DNA from: Leptolyngbya sp. BC1307
Lineage (GTDB): Bacteria > Cyanobacteriota > Cyanobacteriia > Phormidesmidales > Phormidesmidaceae
Assembly: GCF_002286735.1 (NCBI RefSeq)
Contig: NZ_NRTA01000008.1
Location: 1-64,000, forward strand
DNA: 64,000 nucleotides
Direction of reading: 5' to 3'
Position numbers and translations under genes: made by a program. Under the pieces are notes generated by a model. That model saw only the letters and a list, made by a program, of their open reading frames with translations, did no database searches and had not been told where the DNA came from. Positions 34,109 through 43,177 of the stretch are shown one piece after another (position 1 is the first letter of the stretch; every line of letters starts with the position of its first letter).

Positions 34109-34293
34109 ACTATCCCATGAACACTTGTATTTGCTGCGATCGCACTCTCCTCAGACACATTCTCCACGGCCAGACTTACTGGTACTGCACTCACTGCCGT
34201 CAGGCAATGCCCCGTTTAGATAGACGCACTAGCGTAAGCAAGCCAATCGGACTGTCTTCTGATCAGTTGACAGCTGCTCAGACTGTCACATAG
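34105..34293 (+). CDS. Small zinc-ribbon-like protein
   Basis: A 62-residue protein with MNTCICCDRTLLRHILHG followed by WYCTHCRQAMP. The CxxC-x18-20-CxxC spacing fits a small zinc ribbon and the sequence resembles short cyanobacterial proteins of unknown role. Translation may begin at 34105, overlapping the Usp stop, or at ATG 34117. Confidence 0.7.
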   Translation: MNYPMNTCICCDRTLLRHILHGQTYWYCTHCRQAMPRLDRRTSVSKPIGLSSDQLTAAQTVT

Positions 34294-34298
34294 AAATA

Positions 34299-34607
34299 GT
34301 AGGTTTTGAACGAGGCGAACTGATTGGTCCGGCCGTTGACTGCGACGGCGATGGCCTCAGCGACGATCTCGACCCAAATTTAAACCAGCCGCTGATCGTT
34401 CAAGCCCCGGTTGATGGCATTCGCTACGACTTTGACCTGTCGCAAGCTGACGAATTCTACGAGTATGCGATCGCCAGTTACAGCGGCGATGTCGGTCTGT
34501 ACATTTACCAAAACGGCGCACAGATTTTCGCGCCCCCCTGCGAGCCCGTTCCCGCAGCGGCTAGCGCGTCACCAGCCACAGCACCAGCGGCAAACTCGCA
34601 AAGCTGA
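34299..34607 (+). pseudogene. C-terminal fragment with a Ca-binding DxDGDG motif
   Basis: The frame is open from upstream to TGA 34605-34607 and has no start codon. It encodes VDCDGDGLSDDLDPN, a thrombospondin-type-3/EF-like calcium loop, then RYDFDLSQADEFYEYAI, a beta-rich part, and a Pro/Ala-rich tail (APPCEPVPAAASAS). It looks like the end of a secreted or surface protein. Its tail overlaps the 3' end of the AEC permease on the other strand. Confidence 0.5.
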
Positions 34608-35451
34608 GCACAGTCGATAGCACGATAGTCTTAGCGACTCGCACCGTATCGCCGCCCAGCTCAGTCACCCAAATCAGCGTATTGACGGCCACCGGCATCG
34701 CTGCCTGCATCACCAGCACAGCCAGATCGAGCCCCGCCAACCCCAGCAGCCGACCAATGCCGTAGGCGCTCAGCGGCGAAACCAGCAGCCGCAAACCCGC
34801 TGAAAGCAGCTCATAGCGGCCAAAGACAAGCTGTGTCCGCGCCAGCTGAATACCGAGTGTCAGCAGCGCCACTGGGATCGCCGCATCGCTTAGCAGCGCT
34901 AAAGCCCGATCTATAGCCAGCGGCACTGACCAGGCAAAGGCTTGTAGCGCCAGGCCCATCAGCGTCGCCCAAAAAACCGGCAGATTGAGCGTGACTTTCA
35001 CCCCGGGGCGGATGCCTTCTCCTTTGAGAATGATGGGACCGGCGATCGCAATCGAAATCGAAGACGCCACCAGATAGACAATGGCGCGCTCTAGCCCTGC
35101 CTCCCCTAAGGCAAACAAAATAAACGGCAGGCCGATATTCCCCGAGTTAGCTAGCAGCGTCGTCGCCACCAGGCTTTTGCGCGTGTCAACTGGCAGCTTT
35201 AAGCCTTTGCCGAGGGCGATCGCCAGCAGATAGAGCACCACCGAATTCAGCAAAAACCCAGCGACAATGCCCAGCGCACTCCCTAGCGCCAGGGTGTTGT
35301 CATACAGCCCCGTTAGCACCAGCGCCGGTAGCAGTACATAAATATTGAGCCGGGCCAGCGTTTTGATATCTAGCGGAAACGTGCGGCCCACCCAAACGCC
35401 CGACAGTGCAACCAAAGTAACCGGCAGCACTGCCGATATCAAGACACCCAT
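34561..35451 (-). CDS. AEC-family (auxin-efflux-carrier-type) permease
   Basis: A 296-residue inner-membrane transporter with about ten membrane segments in two five-helix halves. The central NSGNIGLPFILFALGEAGL motif with the Asn-Gly crossing point is characteristic, and the second-half equivalent is AAMPVAVNTLIW. Bacterial members move organic acids or similar anions; the substrate is unknown here. ATG 35451 gives a hydrophobic start consistent with the family. Confidence 0.9.
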   Translation of the reverse strand: MGVLISAVLPVTLVALSGVWVGRTFPLDIKTLARLNIYVLLPALVLTGLYDNTLALGSALGIVAGFLLNSVVLYLLAIALGKGLKLPVDTRKSLVATTLLANSGNIGLPFILFALGEAGLERAIVYLVASSISIAIAGPIILKGEGIRPGVKVTLNLPVFWATLMGLALQAFAWSVPLAIDRALALLSDAAIPVALLTLGIQLARTQLVFGRYELLSAGLRLLVSPLSAYGIGRLLGLAGLDLAVLVMQAAMPVAVNTLIWVTELGGDTVRVAKTIVLSTVLSFASLPLVLWLVTR

Positions 35452-35610
35452 AAACTCGCCGCCGCCTGATGCTTAACCTTTTGTTACTACAGTCTAGACC
35501 GCCCAGCCCAGCCCAAGGCCCGCTTGCGATCTGTGCCTGGCGATGCGTGATCGATGAAATGCTCAGCCCTTATGCTTAAGAAGGTCGCTATAAAATATCC
35601 TCAGAAAACC

Positions 35611-36288
35611 ATGAATGCTAACGATGCTGCCAACGCCCCTACCCCAGAGCAGATTAGCCAGGCGCTAAAGTCAGAGAACTTTGGCGATCGCATCAAAGCC
35701 CTCAATCAGCTACGCGATATCGATCCGGCAGTCGCTTTTAAGCTAATTCAGCCGCTTTGCGACGATAGAAACACCCGCGTTCGCTACGCCGCCGTCAGCC
35801 AGATATCTACCCTGGGCGAACAAGATAAGTCCACTGCCCTCAGCGTGCTTACAGCTTCCTTAGGCGACCCTGAGCCAGATGTCCAAGCCGCTGCAGCAGA
35901 CTCACTCGGCGCGCTCAAGCTCACCGCCGCGCTAGACGATTTGCACGAACTCTATCAGCAAACCCCTGAGTGGCTGGTAAAAATGAGCATCATCGCTTGC
36001 CTGGGTGAAATGGGCGATCGCCGCGCCTTTGATCTACTCCAGTCAGCCCTGACCAGCGACAACGCCTTAATTTCTGTCTCGGCCATCGGCGCACTCGGAG
36101 AACTCAAAGATGAACGCGCCCTGCCGCTGCTATTGCCCTACGCCGACAGCGACGACTGGCAAGTCAGACACCGGGTAGCTCAGGCCCTTGGTCACTTCAG
36201 CGATCAGTCCGAAGCTGCGCAAGCCCTGCAAAAGCTAGCCAAAGATGAATCCGCCATTGTTGCTGAGACCGCCCAGAGCCACAAATAA
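35611..36288 (+). CDS. nblB: HEAT-repeat protein, NblB type
   Basis: A 225-residue alpha-solenoid with about five HEAT/PBS-lyase-like repeats (VRYAAVSQISTLGE, VQAAAADSLGALK, VRHRVAQALGHF). The N-terminus ISQALKSENFGDRIKALNQL matches cyanobacterial NblB, a protein tied to phycobilisome degradation and chromophore-protein handling. The frame opens at 35554, but I placed the start at ATG 35611, where the family similarity begins. Repeats alone cannot prove the NblB role. Confidence 0.82.
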   Translation: MNANDAANAPTPEQISQALKSENFGDRIKALNQLRDIDPAVAFKLIQPLCDDRNTRVRYAAVSQISTLGEQDKSTALSVLTASLGDPEPDVQAAAADSLGALKLTAALDDLHELYQQTPEWLVKMSIIACLGEMGDRRAFDLLQSALTSDNALISVSAIGALGELKDERALPLLLPYADSDDWQVRHRVAQALGHFSDQSEAAQALQKLAKDESAIVAETAQSHK

Positions 36289-37192
36289 GTCAGCGCCGGG
36301 CAGGACACTTCTCAGCAACAGCTATTGCCAATCAACAGCGCGATCATTTTGAGTTGCGCAACAATTCTTAATACCTTTTGACCGGACAAAGCTGAGTAAT
36401 CAACCTCTCCAGCCAGATTTGTATGACTAGACAGATAGCAACTGTAAGATTACGCAACTGTTTTAACTTTGTCCGGGAGAGTTCACTATTTACCGTAGCG
36501 ATCGCCTCAAGCACTCTCTAGAAAAGGAACAAACTATTACCTGAGTACAAGCCTGAATTGAATACATAAAAGCGCTCTTCCCGGTAAGAACAGCGCTCTT
36601 ATTCACACTGACAAGCAGACTCGTTGTCCATCATCAAAACTTTATCTTCAGACAGTTTAATACCTTTATTCATGTCAACTTCAACACCCAAAACCCGACC
36701 GCTTTGGCTCGCACTCGCCATCCTAATCTTGCGTTTTACTTCGCGCATGACATCTAGAATCCTTGTGTACACATAGGTCTGACTCTATGCTAAGCGTCTT
36801 CTGCGAAATTTTCCTCTCCGTAGATTTCGCTAGTTGCGCAGACCAACCATGATATTCACTGGCTTAGTCAAAATCACAGCCTGACAGCAATACTACGGAG
36901 ATTACTGAGGGCCAATATTCCTATACTTGGCAATCTACTGATATGTTCTGATAAACTAGGAACATATCAATATGGATTTATTTCAAATCAGATAATCTTC
37001 GAACGGGCCATCTCAAACAAGTTAATTTCAAATAGATAAAGGCCGGTATTGTCCAATACAGTTTTTATTTTATTTTCTTTGTAATTAAAGTGCTCTATTT
37101 CTAGCTGTCGCCTAGCGCGAGGGATTGTTCAGCTATGTCTAGATTCCTAAACTGGTTTTTTGAATACGAGTTTTCCGGGAGAGTCATCTAAC
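36289..37192. other. Long non-coding spacer with a large inverted repeat
   Basis: About 0.9 kb without a convincing gene. It contains CCGGACAAAG (36382-36391) and its perfect inverse CTTTGTCCGG (36467-36476), with GTAATC/GATTAC nested inside, giving a 95-nt stem-type structure that may be a small RNA or a mobile relic. A 34-codon ORF at 36672-36776 (MSTSTPKTRPLWLALAILI) has a membrane-like start but is short. From 36900 on the sequence is A/T-rich and probably holds the promoter of the next gene. Confidence 0.5.
36382..36476 (+). ncRNA. Candidate structured RNA or palindromic element
   Basis: An outer 10-bp perfect stem (36382-36391 with 36467-36476) and an inner 6-bp stem (36396-36401 with 36448-36453) are collinear. 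No coding frame explains them. Confidence 0.35.
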
Positions 37193-37717
37193 TTGATTTA
37201 CTCTGCTACCTCTGTTGTAAAGTCGCCTGCTGCCAACCGGTGGGAGAGCTTGAGCTTTACCTCTACTCTGTATCTCTGCCCTATTCTAGACGCGCTTCTA
37301 GAGCCGACACCCGATCCGCTGCGCGATGAGCTACGGCTCGGCCTGCAAGAGGCGCTGGTCAATGCGGCCAAGCATGGCAATGGCCTAGATCCTCAAAAGG
37401 TCGTTTCGGTTCGCTATGCCAGGGCTCACGGCTATTACTGGTGGATTGTCACCGACCAGGGCAACGGATTTGAACGGCCCGCTGCCTGCCTTTGCCCTTC
37501 GACAGAGAGTCCGCTGGTCAGTGAGTGCGGTCGCGGCCTCTACATCTTGCATCAGGTTTTTGATCAGGTTTGCTGGAGTGAAGACGGTAAAGAAGTTCAT
37601 CTGATTAAGCAGATGCAGCCTTCCTTTTTGCCCGGCTGGGTTAGTGCCGTTTTTATGATGAGAGCGATTGAAGCCTGGTGGCGAAAATGGTTGCCTATCT
37701 CTATTCGCAGCGCCTGA
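37193..37717 (+). CDS. RsbW-type anti-sigma/serine kinase ATPase
   Basis: A 174-residue GHKL ATPase: N-box EALVNAAKHGN, G1-box DQGNGF and G2-box GRGLYIL. Such proteins act as anti-sigma factors or kinases of anti-anti-sigma factors in stress switches. I chose TTG 37193 because GGGAGAG (37177-37183) lies 9 bp upstream and the family starts at this IYSAT point; TTG 37160 is the alternative. The stop codon lies in a 13-bp tandem duplication (37713-37738). No sigma partner is adjacent. Confidence 0.85.
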   Translation: MIYSATSVVKSPAANRWESLSFTSTLYLCPILDALLEPTPDPLRDELRLGLQEALVNAAKHGNGLDPQKVVSVRYARAHGYYWWIVTDQGNGFERPAACLCPSTESPLVSECGRGLYILHQVFDQVCWSEDGKEVHLIKQMQPSFLPGWVSAVFMMRAIEAWWRKWLPISIRSA

Positions 37718-37791
37718 AAGCACGACCTGAAAGCACGATTAGTAATCAACTGGTCAAGGCTTAAGGTCAACTTCTAACCCACCACAGGATT

Positions 37792-38109
37792 TTACTGAAG
37801 CGATCGCCGCTCCCCGTGAGTTGGGCAAGGGGGTGCTTTGAGGGTTTTATCTAACCAGCCGACGGCCTGAGTGAGCCGAGGTAAAGCTTCCTCTGGTCGG
37901 TCTTTGAGCAGATAGACCAGGGCCGCTGCCGCCTGCTCACGGGCGCGCACGGTGCGGTTAGCACTCAGCCGATGCCAGTCATTGGGTGAAATTGCCAGCT
38001 GTTCAGCTAGGGCCTGAGCCAATACTTCAGGGCTAAAAGATTGGAGTACCGAGCGGTCGGTCGGTGCAGCGCTAGCCGCTGACTGCGCGGGAGAAGTCGG
38101 GGGTACCAA
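37792..38109 (-). CDS. Conserved cyanobacterial protein
   Basis: A 105-residue protein. A Ser/Ala/Pro-rich start is followed by a helical domain (EVLAQALAEQLAISPNDWHRL, then REQAAAALVYLLKDRPEEAL and RLTQAVGWLDKTL). It looks like a small cytoplasmic helical protein conserved in cyanobacteria; I do not recognise a function. It is divergent from the 38175 gene across a short spacer with a HIP1 site. Confidence 0.6.
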   Translation of the reverse strand: MVPPTSPAQSAASAAPTDRSVLQSFSPEVLAQALAEQLAISPNDWHRLSANRTVRAREQAAAALVYLLKDRPEEALPRLTQAVGWLDKTLKAPPCPTHGERRSLQ

Positions 38110-38174
38110 AGCTATGTCCCTTTATAGTGATGGCCATCTATACTCTACTTTAGCGATCGCACTCTACTAAAGCC

Positions 38175-38528
38175 ATGAAATTATTCCGCCGAGCCTCCAA
38201 GCGCAAACCCCATCTGCCGAGCGATGAAGACCTGGCAGCCTTTGAGAAAGATCTCAAAGCGGCGGCTGATGATTTCTTGCTATTGCGCGATCGCTTCTTT
38301 GCCATTCGTCGGGCCAAAGCCAAATATGAGCAAGATACCTCCATAGACATCAGCCGCCTTCCTGCCGAAGAACTTGCCCAGATGAGAGATCGAATTGAAG
38401 CGCTCAAAGTCACCTTAGAAAGTCATCTGCTCACTTGGCGCGAGGTGCAAGAACCCTTCTGGCAGGTGGTGCAGTTTGCCGGATTGGGGCTGGTCGTGGG
38501 CTGGTTTTTACGCGGTTGGCTCAGCTGA
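38175..38528 (+). CDS. Small membrane-anchored protein
   Basis: A 117-residue protein with a basic start (MKLFRRASKRKPH), a central amphipathic coiled-coil-like region (AAFEKDLKAAADDFLLLRDR onward) and one C-terminal membrane span (VVQFAGLGLVVGWFLRGWL). The layout suggests a tail-anchored cytoplasmic protein. It lies just upstream of asnS. No family is recognised. Confidence 0.6.
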   Translation: MKLFRRASKRKPHLPSDEDLAAFEKDLKAAADDFLLLRDRFFAIRRAKAKYEQDTSIDISRLPAEELAQMRDRIEALKVTLESHLLTWREVQEPFWQVVQFAGLGLVVGWFLRGWLS

Positions 38529-38605
38529 GCTGATGATTGGTTAGTTACGATTAGCCCAATAGAGCAGTCTGCCTTCATCCATCCACACTGCATAACTAAA
38601 GACAT

Positions 38606-40012
38606 ATGACGACTTCCCAGCGCATTAAGCACATCCTTAAGACCGGACAGCCCGGTGAAGCGCTGACCATTCAAGGCTGGGTCAGAACCAAGCGCGCCGC
38701 CAAGAAATTTACCTTTATTGAAGTCAATGACGGCTCTTCGATGAATGGGCTACAGGTAGTAGCGGGCGCAGATCTGCCTGACTATGTGGCCAGTATGGAG
38801 CGCCTCAGCACCGGCGCATCGGTCGAAATTAGCGGCACGCTAGCCGAGTCACCGGGTAAAGGGCAGCGCGTCGAGCTACAGGCCAAAACCATTGAAGTAT
38901 TTGGCGAGTCAGACGGGGAGACTTACCCGCTGCAAAAAAAACGCCATTCATTCGAGTTTTTGCGCACGATTGGCCATTTGCGCAGTCGTACGAATACGCT
39001 GGGCGCAGTTTTTCGGGTGCGCAACGCCTGTGCCACGGCCATTCATCAGTTTTTCCAGGAGCGGGACTTTTTATGGATGCACACGCCCATTCTTACCGCT
39101 AGCGACTGTGAAGGGGCCGGCGAAATGTTTACGGTGACTCGCTTTAACCTCGACCAGATTCCGACCGATAAAAGCGGTAAAGCCGACTATGGGCAAGACT
39201 TTTTTGGCAGACCCGCTTACCTCACCGTCAGCGGTCAGCTCGAAGCCGAAATTATGGCGATGGCCTTCAGCAATGTCTATACCTTTGGCCCCACATTTCG
39301 CGCTGAAAACTCAAATACCTCGCGCCACTTAGCCGAATTTTGGATGGTAGAGCCCGAAATGGCCTTCTGCAACCTGGCGGGCAATATGGACTTGGCGGAG
39401 GCTTTTTTAAAGTACGTTTTTGCGTACGTGATGGAGCACTGCGCTGACGATATGGAATTTTTCAATCAGCGGATTGACAATGCCGTGCTCGAAACCGCTG
39501 AGAATATTATCAACAGCGAGTTTACCCGGATTAGCTATAGCGAGGCGATCGCCCTGCTCGAAACTGCCATCGAAAAAGGGGATAAAAAGTTTGACTATCC
39601 AGTTTCCTGGGGCGTTGATATGCAGTCAGAGCACGAGCGCTACCTGGCCGAAGAGTACTTTAAAAAGCCCGTGATCGTCACCGACTACCCGCGCGAGATT
39701 AAAGCCTTTTACATGCGCTTGAATGACGACGAAAAAACCGTCGCCGCGATGGACGTATTAGCCCCACGCCTGGGCGAAATTATCGGCGGCGCGCAGCGAG
39801 AAGAGCGGCTAGACATATTGGAGCAGCGCATTACCGCCGCCGGACTGCCTAAAGAAGACTACTGGTGGTATCTTGACCTGCGCCGCTACGGCACTGTGCC
39901 TCATGCTGGCTTTGGTCTGGGCTTTGAGCGCCTGGTTCAATTTATGACCGGCATGGCCAATATTCGCGACGTGATTCCCTTTCCGCGTACGCCCGATAAT
40001 TTAGACTTCTAA
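38606..40012 (+). CDS. asnS: Asparaginyl-tRNA synthetase
   Basis: A 468-residue class IIb synthetase. The N-terminal OB-fold anticodon-binding domain ([20 protein letters not shown]) is followed by the catalytic domain with motif 2 [21 protein letters not shown] and motif 3 [15 protein letters not shown]. The length is normal. The gene is complete and in good context between small conserved genes and the ParA-like gene. Confidence 0.97.
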   Translation: MTTSQRIKHILKTGQPGEALTIQGWVRTKRAAKKFTFIEVNDGSSMNGLQVVAGADLPDYVASMERLSTGASVEISGTLAESPGKGQRVELQAKTIEVFGESDGETYPLQKKRHSFEFLRTIGHLRSRTNTLGAVFRVRNACATAIHQFFQERDFLWMHTPILTASDCEGAGEMFTVTRFNLDQIPTDKSGKADYGQDFFGRPAYLTVSGQLEAEIMAMAFSNVYTFGPTFRAENSNTSRHLAEFWMVEPEMAFCNLAGNMDLAEAFLKYVFAYVMEHCADDMEFFNQRIDNAVLETAENIINSEFTRISYSEAIALLETAIEKGDKKFDYPVSWGVDMQSEHERYLAEEYFKKPVIVTDYPREIKAFYMRLNDDEKTVAAMDVLAPRLGEIIGGAQREERLDILEQRITAAGLPKEDYWWYLDLRRYGTVPHAGFGLGFERLVQFMTGMANIRDVIPFPRTPDNLDF

Positions 40013-40105
40013 CGCGCCCCAGACACCCGGCGTAACAGGAAGATACAAACTCAGCCCAGCGCGACCAATAGCCTTTATTCTTAGATCTCGTCGGCTGTTT
40101 ACTTT

Positions 40106-40771
40106 TTGGCTGACTCCCCCCTTATGGCCCCCAAAATTCTGGCAGTCTTTAACGGCAAAGGCGGCGTTGGCAAAACAACTACCGCAGTTAATCTGGCGGC
40201 GATTTTGGCCGAGACGCATTCGGTGCTGCTAGTCGATGCCGACTCGCAGGGTTCAGCTAGCTGGTGGGTGGGTAGGGGCGATCGCACGAAGACTCGTCCC
40301 CCTGGCTTTGATGTCAGTCAGGAAGCCGATCCGACATTGCTTGGTAAACTAAAGAAAGTCGAAGGGTATGAGCTAATTGTGGTGGATACGCCCCCCGCCC
40401 TCAACTCACAGTCGCTGGCTGCGGTGATCCCGATTGCTGACTACCTGCTGCTGCCGACACCGCCCGCGCCGATGGACATTGCCGCCCTGGTGCAAACGGT
40501 CAAAAAGGCGATTGTTCCCTCGGGAGTTTTACACCGGGTGCTGCTTACTAAAGTCGATTCGCGCAGTCTGGGAGAGGCGCTCGAAGCCCAAAATATGCTG
40601 ATGGAACTAGATATTCCTACCTGCCATGCCTTTGTCAGAACCTACAAAGCCCATGAGCGGGCTGCCCTAGAGGGCGTGGCCATTACCCAGTGGAAGGGTA
40701 AAAACGCAGCTGAGGCCAGAGCTGACTATCACCGTGTTGCCAACGAAATTCAAAGGGACTGGAGATCATGA
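40106..40771 (+). CDS. mcdA: ParA-type ATPase, McdA-like
   Basis: A 221-residue ParA/MinD ATPase with deviant Walker A KGGVGKTT (residues about 12-19, signature Lys present) and Walker A' DADSQGS. Walker B is VVDTPP. It overlaps the next gene by ATGA. The partner ends in an acidic stretch with a lone Trp, as in McdB, so this is probably the carboxysome-positioning ATPase (type with signature lysine). A plasmid or chromosome ParA is the alternative, but no ParB or parS is visible. Confidence 0.68.
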   Translation: MADSPLMAPKILAVFNGKGGVGKTTTAVNLAAILAETHSVLLVDADSQGSASWWVGRGDRTKTRPPGFDVSQEADPTLLGKLKKVEGYELIVVDTPPALNSQSLAAVIPIADYLLLPTPPAPMDIAALVQTVKKAIVPSGVLHRVLLTKVDSRSLGEALEAQNMLMELDIPTCHAFVRTYKAHERAALEGVAITQWKGKNAAEARADYHRVANEIQRDWRS

Positions 40772-41445
40772 CTAAAAAGCGGATTGCTGACCTGCTCAAA
40801 GAAGAAGTAGAGAAGCCAGCTGCGGGAGAAGCAGGCCCGACTGACGGCGACGACACAAAAGGTACTCGCAAACGCGCCGCTGCCAGCCAGTCTACCGCTC
40901 AAAAAGCGGCGGCTACTCAGACCCCATCGTCTAAGGCTCCGGCAGCTAAGGCTAAAGCCCCGGCTGCTAAAACTTCTGCGGCTAAGTCAGCGACAAAATC
41001 GACGAGCGATCGCCAGCTCACGGCCAAAATTACCGAATTAGAAGCCGCTCTCGCGCAATCTGCTGAAAAAGTGAACGCCCTGCAAACCGACGTAGACACG
41101 CACCAAAACCGCATTTTTGAATTGAAAGATAGTTTGGAGAAGACTGATGGCGATCGCCAGGCGCAAACCGTCCAAATCACCCAGCTCACTGCCGAACTCG
41201 ATGAAGCCAAGCAGGTCATCCTCAAGCTGACTGAGGCCAATCAGCAGGCTAAAGCTCAAGCTCAAGCACGGGCCGAGCAGGAAGAAGCCGCTGCCAAACC
41301 AGCGGAGCGCCAATCCTTAAAGTTGGGGCGACCACCTTACGGCAGCTACAAGTCCATTCCTGAATATGCCATTCAGCGGGGCACACCCGCAGGCGGCCAA
41401 AATAACAGTATGCTCAGCGATGACGATATTGGCTGGGTGGATTAA
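40768..41445 (+). CDS. mcdB: McdB-like partner of the ParA-type ATPase
   Basis: A 225-residue low-complexity protein. The basic start is [13 protein letters not shown], followed by an Ala/Lys/Pro-rich disordered segment (about 20-85), a Gln-rich coiled coil (about 90-175) and a short C-terminal extension ending SDDDIGWVD with Trp223. Disorder, central coiled coil and an invariant C-terminal Trp among acidic residues are the described features of McdB, the carboxysome adaptor. Translational coupling to the ATPase supports the pairing. Similarity by architecture only. Confidence 0.62.
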   Translation: MTKKRIADLLKEEVEKPAAGEAGPTDGDDTKGTRKRAAASQSTAQKAAATQTPSSKAPAAKAKAPAAKTSAAKSATKSTSDRQLTAKITELEAALAQSAEKVNALQTDVDTHQNRIFELKDSLEKTDGDRQAQTVQITQLTAELDEAKQVILKLTEANQQAKAQAQARAEQEEAAAKPAERQSLKLGRPPYGSYKSIPEYAIQRGTPAGGQNNSMLSDDDIGWVD

Positions 41446-41503
41446 GCCACTGCCGGTAAGCTAATCGGTTAGGATTGCCAGTAAGTTTCGGTGAAGGCTT
41501 TTT

Positions 41504-42286
41504 ATGACTTCAGATCACCCAGAGCCCAAAGATCGCTCATCTTCCCAAAAACGTCGGCGAACTGTGCTGCTGTGGGCGATCGCCCTCGGCTCAATAGGCC
41601 TATTGACTGTCGCCCTGGCGCTGCTGATCCCTCGGCAAACCGAGCCGTCCCCCGAGGCCATTGCGTCAGCGCAGGCGGATGCGTCACCCGAAGCTGAAGC
41701 CGCTGCTCGGGCTGAGTGGGAAGCGCAAATGCAGCGAGTGCAGGGCGTACTGCAATCGATGGATCGCGCCGAACTGGTCGGCACTTCTCCGACTAAGGGC
41801 CCGCAAGATGCTGAGATCGTACTGATCAAGTTTTCAGATTTTCAGTGCCTCTACTGTGCGATCGCCGCTGCCGATATGAAGACCTTTACGGCGGCTCATA
41901 CGACAGATGTGCTCTACGTCTATAAGCACTTTCCGCTAGTTAGCATTCATCCAGAAGCCATGCCCGCTGCCAAAGCCGCCTGGGCCGCTGGCCAGCAAGA
42001 CCGGTTTTGGATCTATCACGATGGCCTGTTTGCCTATCAGAACAAGCTCGGTGAAGACTATTACGTAGAGCTTGCTGGGCAAATTGGGCTAGATATGGAA
42101 AAGTTTAACCGCGATCGCAATAGCCCCGAAGCCCAAGCCGCCGTCGAAAAAGACGCCGAACTCGCTCAGCAGCTCGGACTCCAGGGCACGCCCACCTTTT
42201 TAATGAACGAGCTTTTGATCCCTGGCGGGGCTCCTCTAGAATTATTTGAAGAAGCAGTTGTCAGGCTAAAAGCCGCCGCGCCATAG
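41504..42286 (+). CDS. DsbA-like thioredoxin-fold protein, membrane anchored
   Basis: A 260-residue protein. One N-terminal membrane span (residues about 20-42, VLLWAIALGSIGLLTVALAL) anchors it so that the thioredoxin domain faces the periplasm or lumen. The redox motif CLYC lies at residues 115-118 within IKFSDFQCLYC, and the cis-Pro region is GLQGTPTFLMN. It probably oxidises or isomerises disulfides in exported proteins. It is followed 38 bp later by a membrane protein gene. Confidence 0.88.
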   Translation: MTSDHPEPKDRSSSQKRRRTVLLWAIALGSIGLLTVALALLIPRQTEPSPEAIASAQADASPEAEAAARAEWEAQMQRVQGVLQSMDRAELVGTSPTKGPQDAEIVLIKFSDFQCLYCAIAAADMKTFTAAHTTDVLYVYKHFPLVSIHPEAMPAAKAAWAAGQQDRFWIYHDGLFAYQNKLGEDYYVELAGQIGLDMEKFNRDRNSPEAQAAVEKDAELAQQLGLQGTPTFLMNELLIPGGAPLELFEEAVVRLKAAAP

Positions 42287-42324
42287 CTTGAGCCGCAGCT
42301 GGCTACGTCCCTGACAGAAGACTC

Positions 42325-43131
42325 ATGGCATACGACTCTGAAACCTACGGCCAAAGCCCGTTTGGCACCCCTAGCAAGCCAGGCGGTAATGGCAGTCAGC
42401 CCGGAAAGAGCGCTGTCCCTGCCCAGAGCGGTCCTGATCAGAGGGCCGATCAGCCCGGCCCAGCAGATAGCTTTCCGGCTGTGCCAGCGGCGACTCCAGC
42501 AGCGGCTCCATCAGCGCCTAAGCCTACTAGCCCTGCGCCCAAAGCTGCCAGCACACCAGTCAATGCGCCACCTAATACCCCAAGCACAGGTGCAGATAAG
42601 GCCAGCAGCAAGCGCAAGTCACGGACCAGCCGTAAACCCGCCGCTCGTAAAAGTAAAGCTAAAGCAGCTTCAGCCGCTCAGCTCTCAGACACCGCTGCTC
42701 CCGAAGTCGCTAGTCGGTTTGATGAAGAAGATCGTCGCGCCTATCTATCGCTGCTCTATAAGACGGGCATATCGGGCCTGGTGTGGGCAGTGCTGCGGCT
42801 CTCCCGCTATGAGATTTCCGATCAGGCGATCGCCATTGTCAATATCATTCTCCATCCGCTAGTGATGGCTGCTGTTGCCCTGCTCGCCATCGTCGGGCTC
42901 ACCTTTTGGCTGCGCTACCTGCTCAAAGACTTTGCTCAGCACACCCAGCAGCTCCATACCGATGCCGAAACGCCCGACGCCCAGAACTATCGCCCCACGC
43001 TAGAGATTGTCGGCGACGCGCTCGAATACAACCCTAAGCTGCGCAAAAATTTTGCGGCTTTGTTTAATGCAGCCTCTATTCTGGTCTGTAGCCTGGTGAG
43101 CTATCTGGTTACCAGCGCCGTTTTGCCCTAG
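42325..43131 (+). CDS. Membrane protein with disordered Pro/Ala-rich N-terminus
   Basis: A 268-residue protein. Residues 1-125 are low-complexity (Pro, Ala, Ser, then a basic RKPAARKSKAKA stretch). The second half contains two or three membrane spans (AIVNIILHPLVMAAVALLAI; ASILVCSLVSYLVTSAVL) separated by a soluble loop. Function unknown. The basic disordered part could bind nucleic acid or another acidic partner. It sits between the DsbA-like and sugar-acid kinase genes. Confidence 0.65.
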   Translation: MAYDSETYGQSPFGTPSKPGGNGSQPGKSAVPAQSGPDQRADQPGPADSFPAVPAATPAAAPSAPKPTSPAPKAASTPVNAPPNTPSTGADKASSKRKSRTSRKPAARKSKAKAASAAQLSDTAAPEVASRFDEEDRRAYLSLLYKTGISGLVWAVLRLSRYEISDQAIAIVNIILHPLVMAAVALLAIVGLTFWLRYLLKDFAQHTQQLHTDAETPDAQNYRPTLEIVGDALEYNPKLRKNFAALFNAASILVCSLVSYLVTSAVLP

Positions 43132-43177
43132 CCCTAGAGCACCTCCCAAAGCATCCCCAGAGCATCCCAAAGCACCT

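Noticed and set aside
36672-36776. 34-codon ORF with membrane-like start MSTSTPKTRPLWLALAI
   Set aside because: It has no ribosome site and stops soon after the hydrophobic stretch; mentioned in the spacer entry only.
40106-41445. Plasmid partition system (ParAB)
   Set aside because: No parS-like repeats or ParB helix-turn-helix. The partner ends like McdB, and the neighbours are core genes such as asnS.
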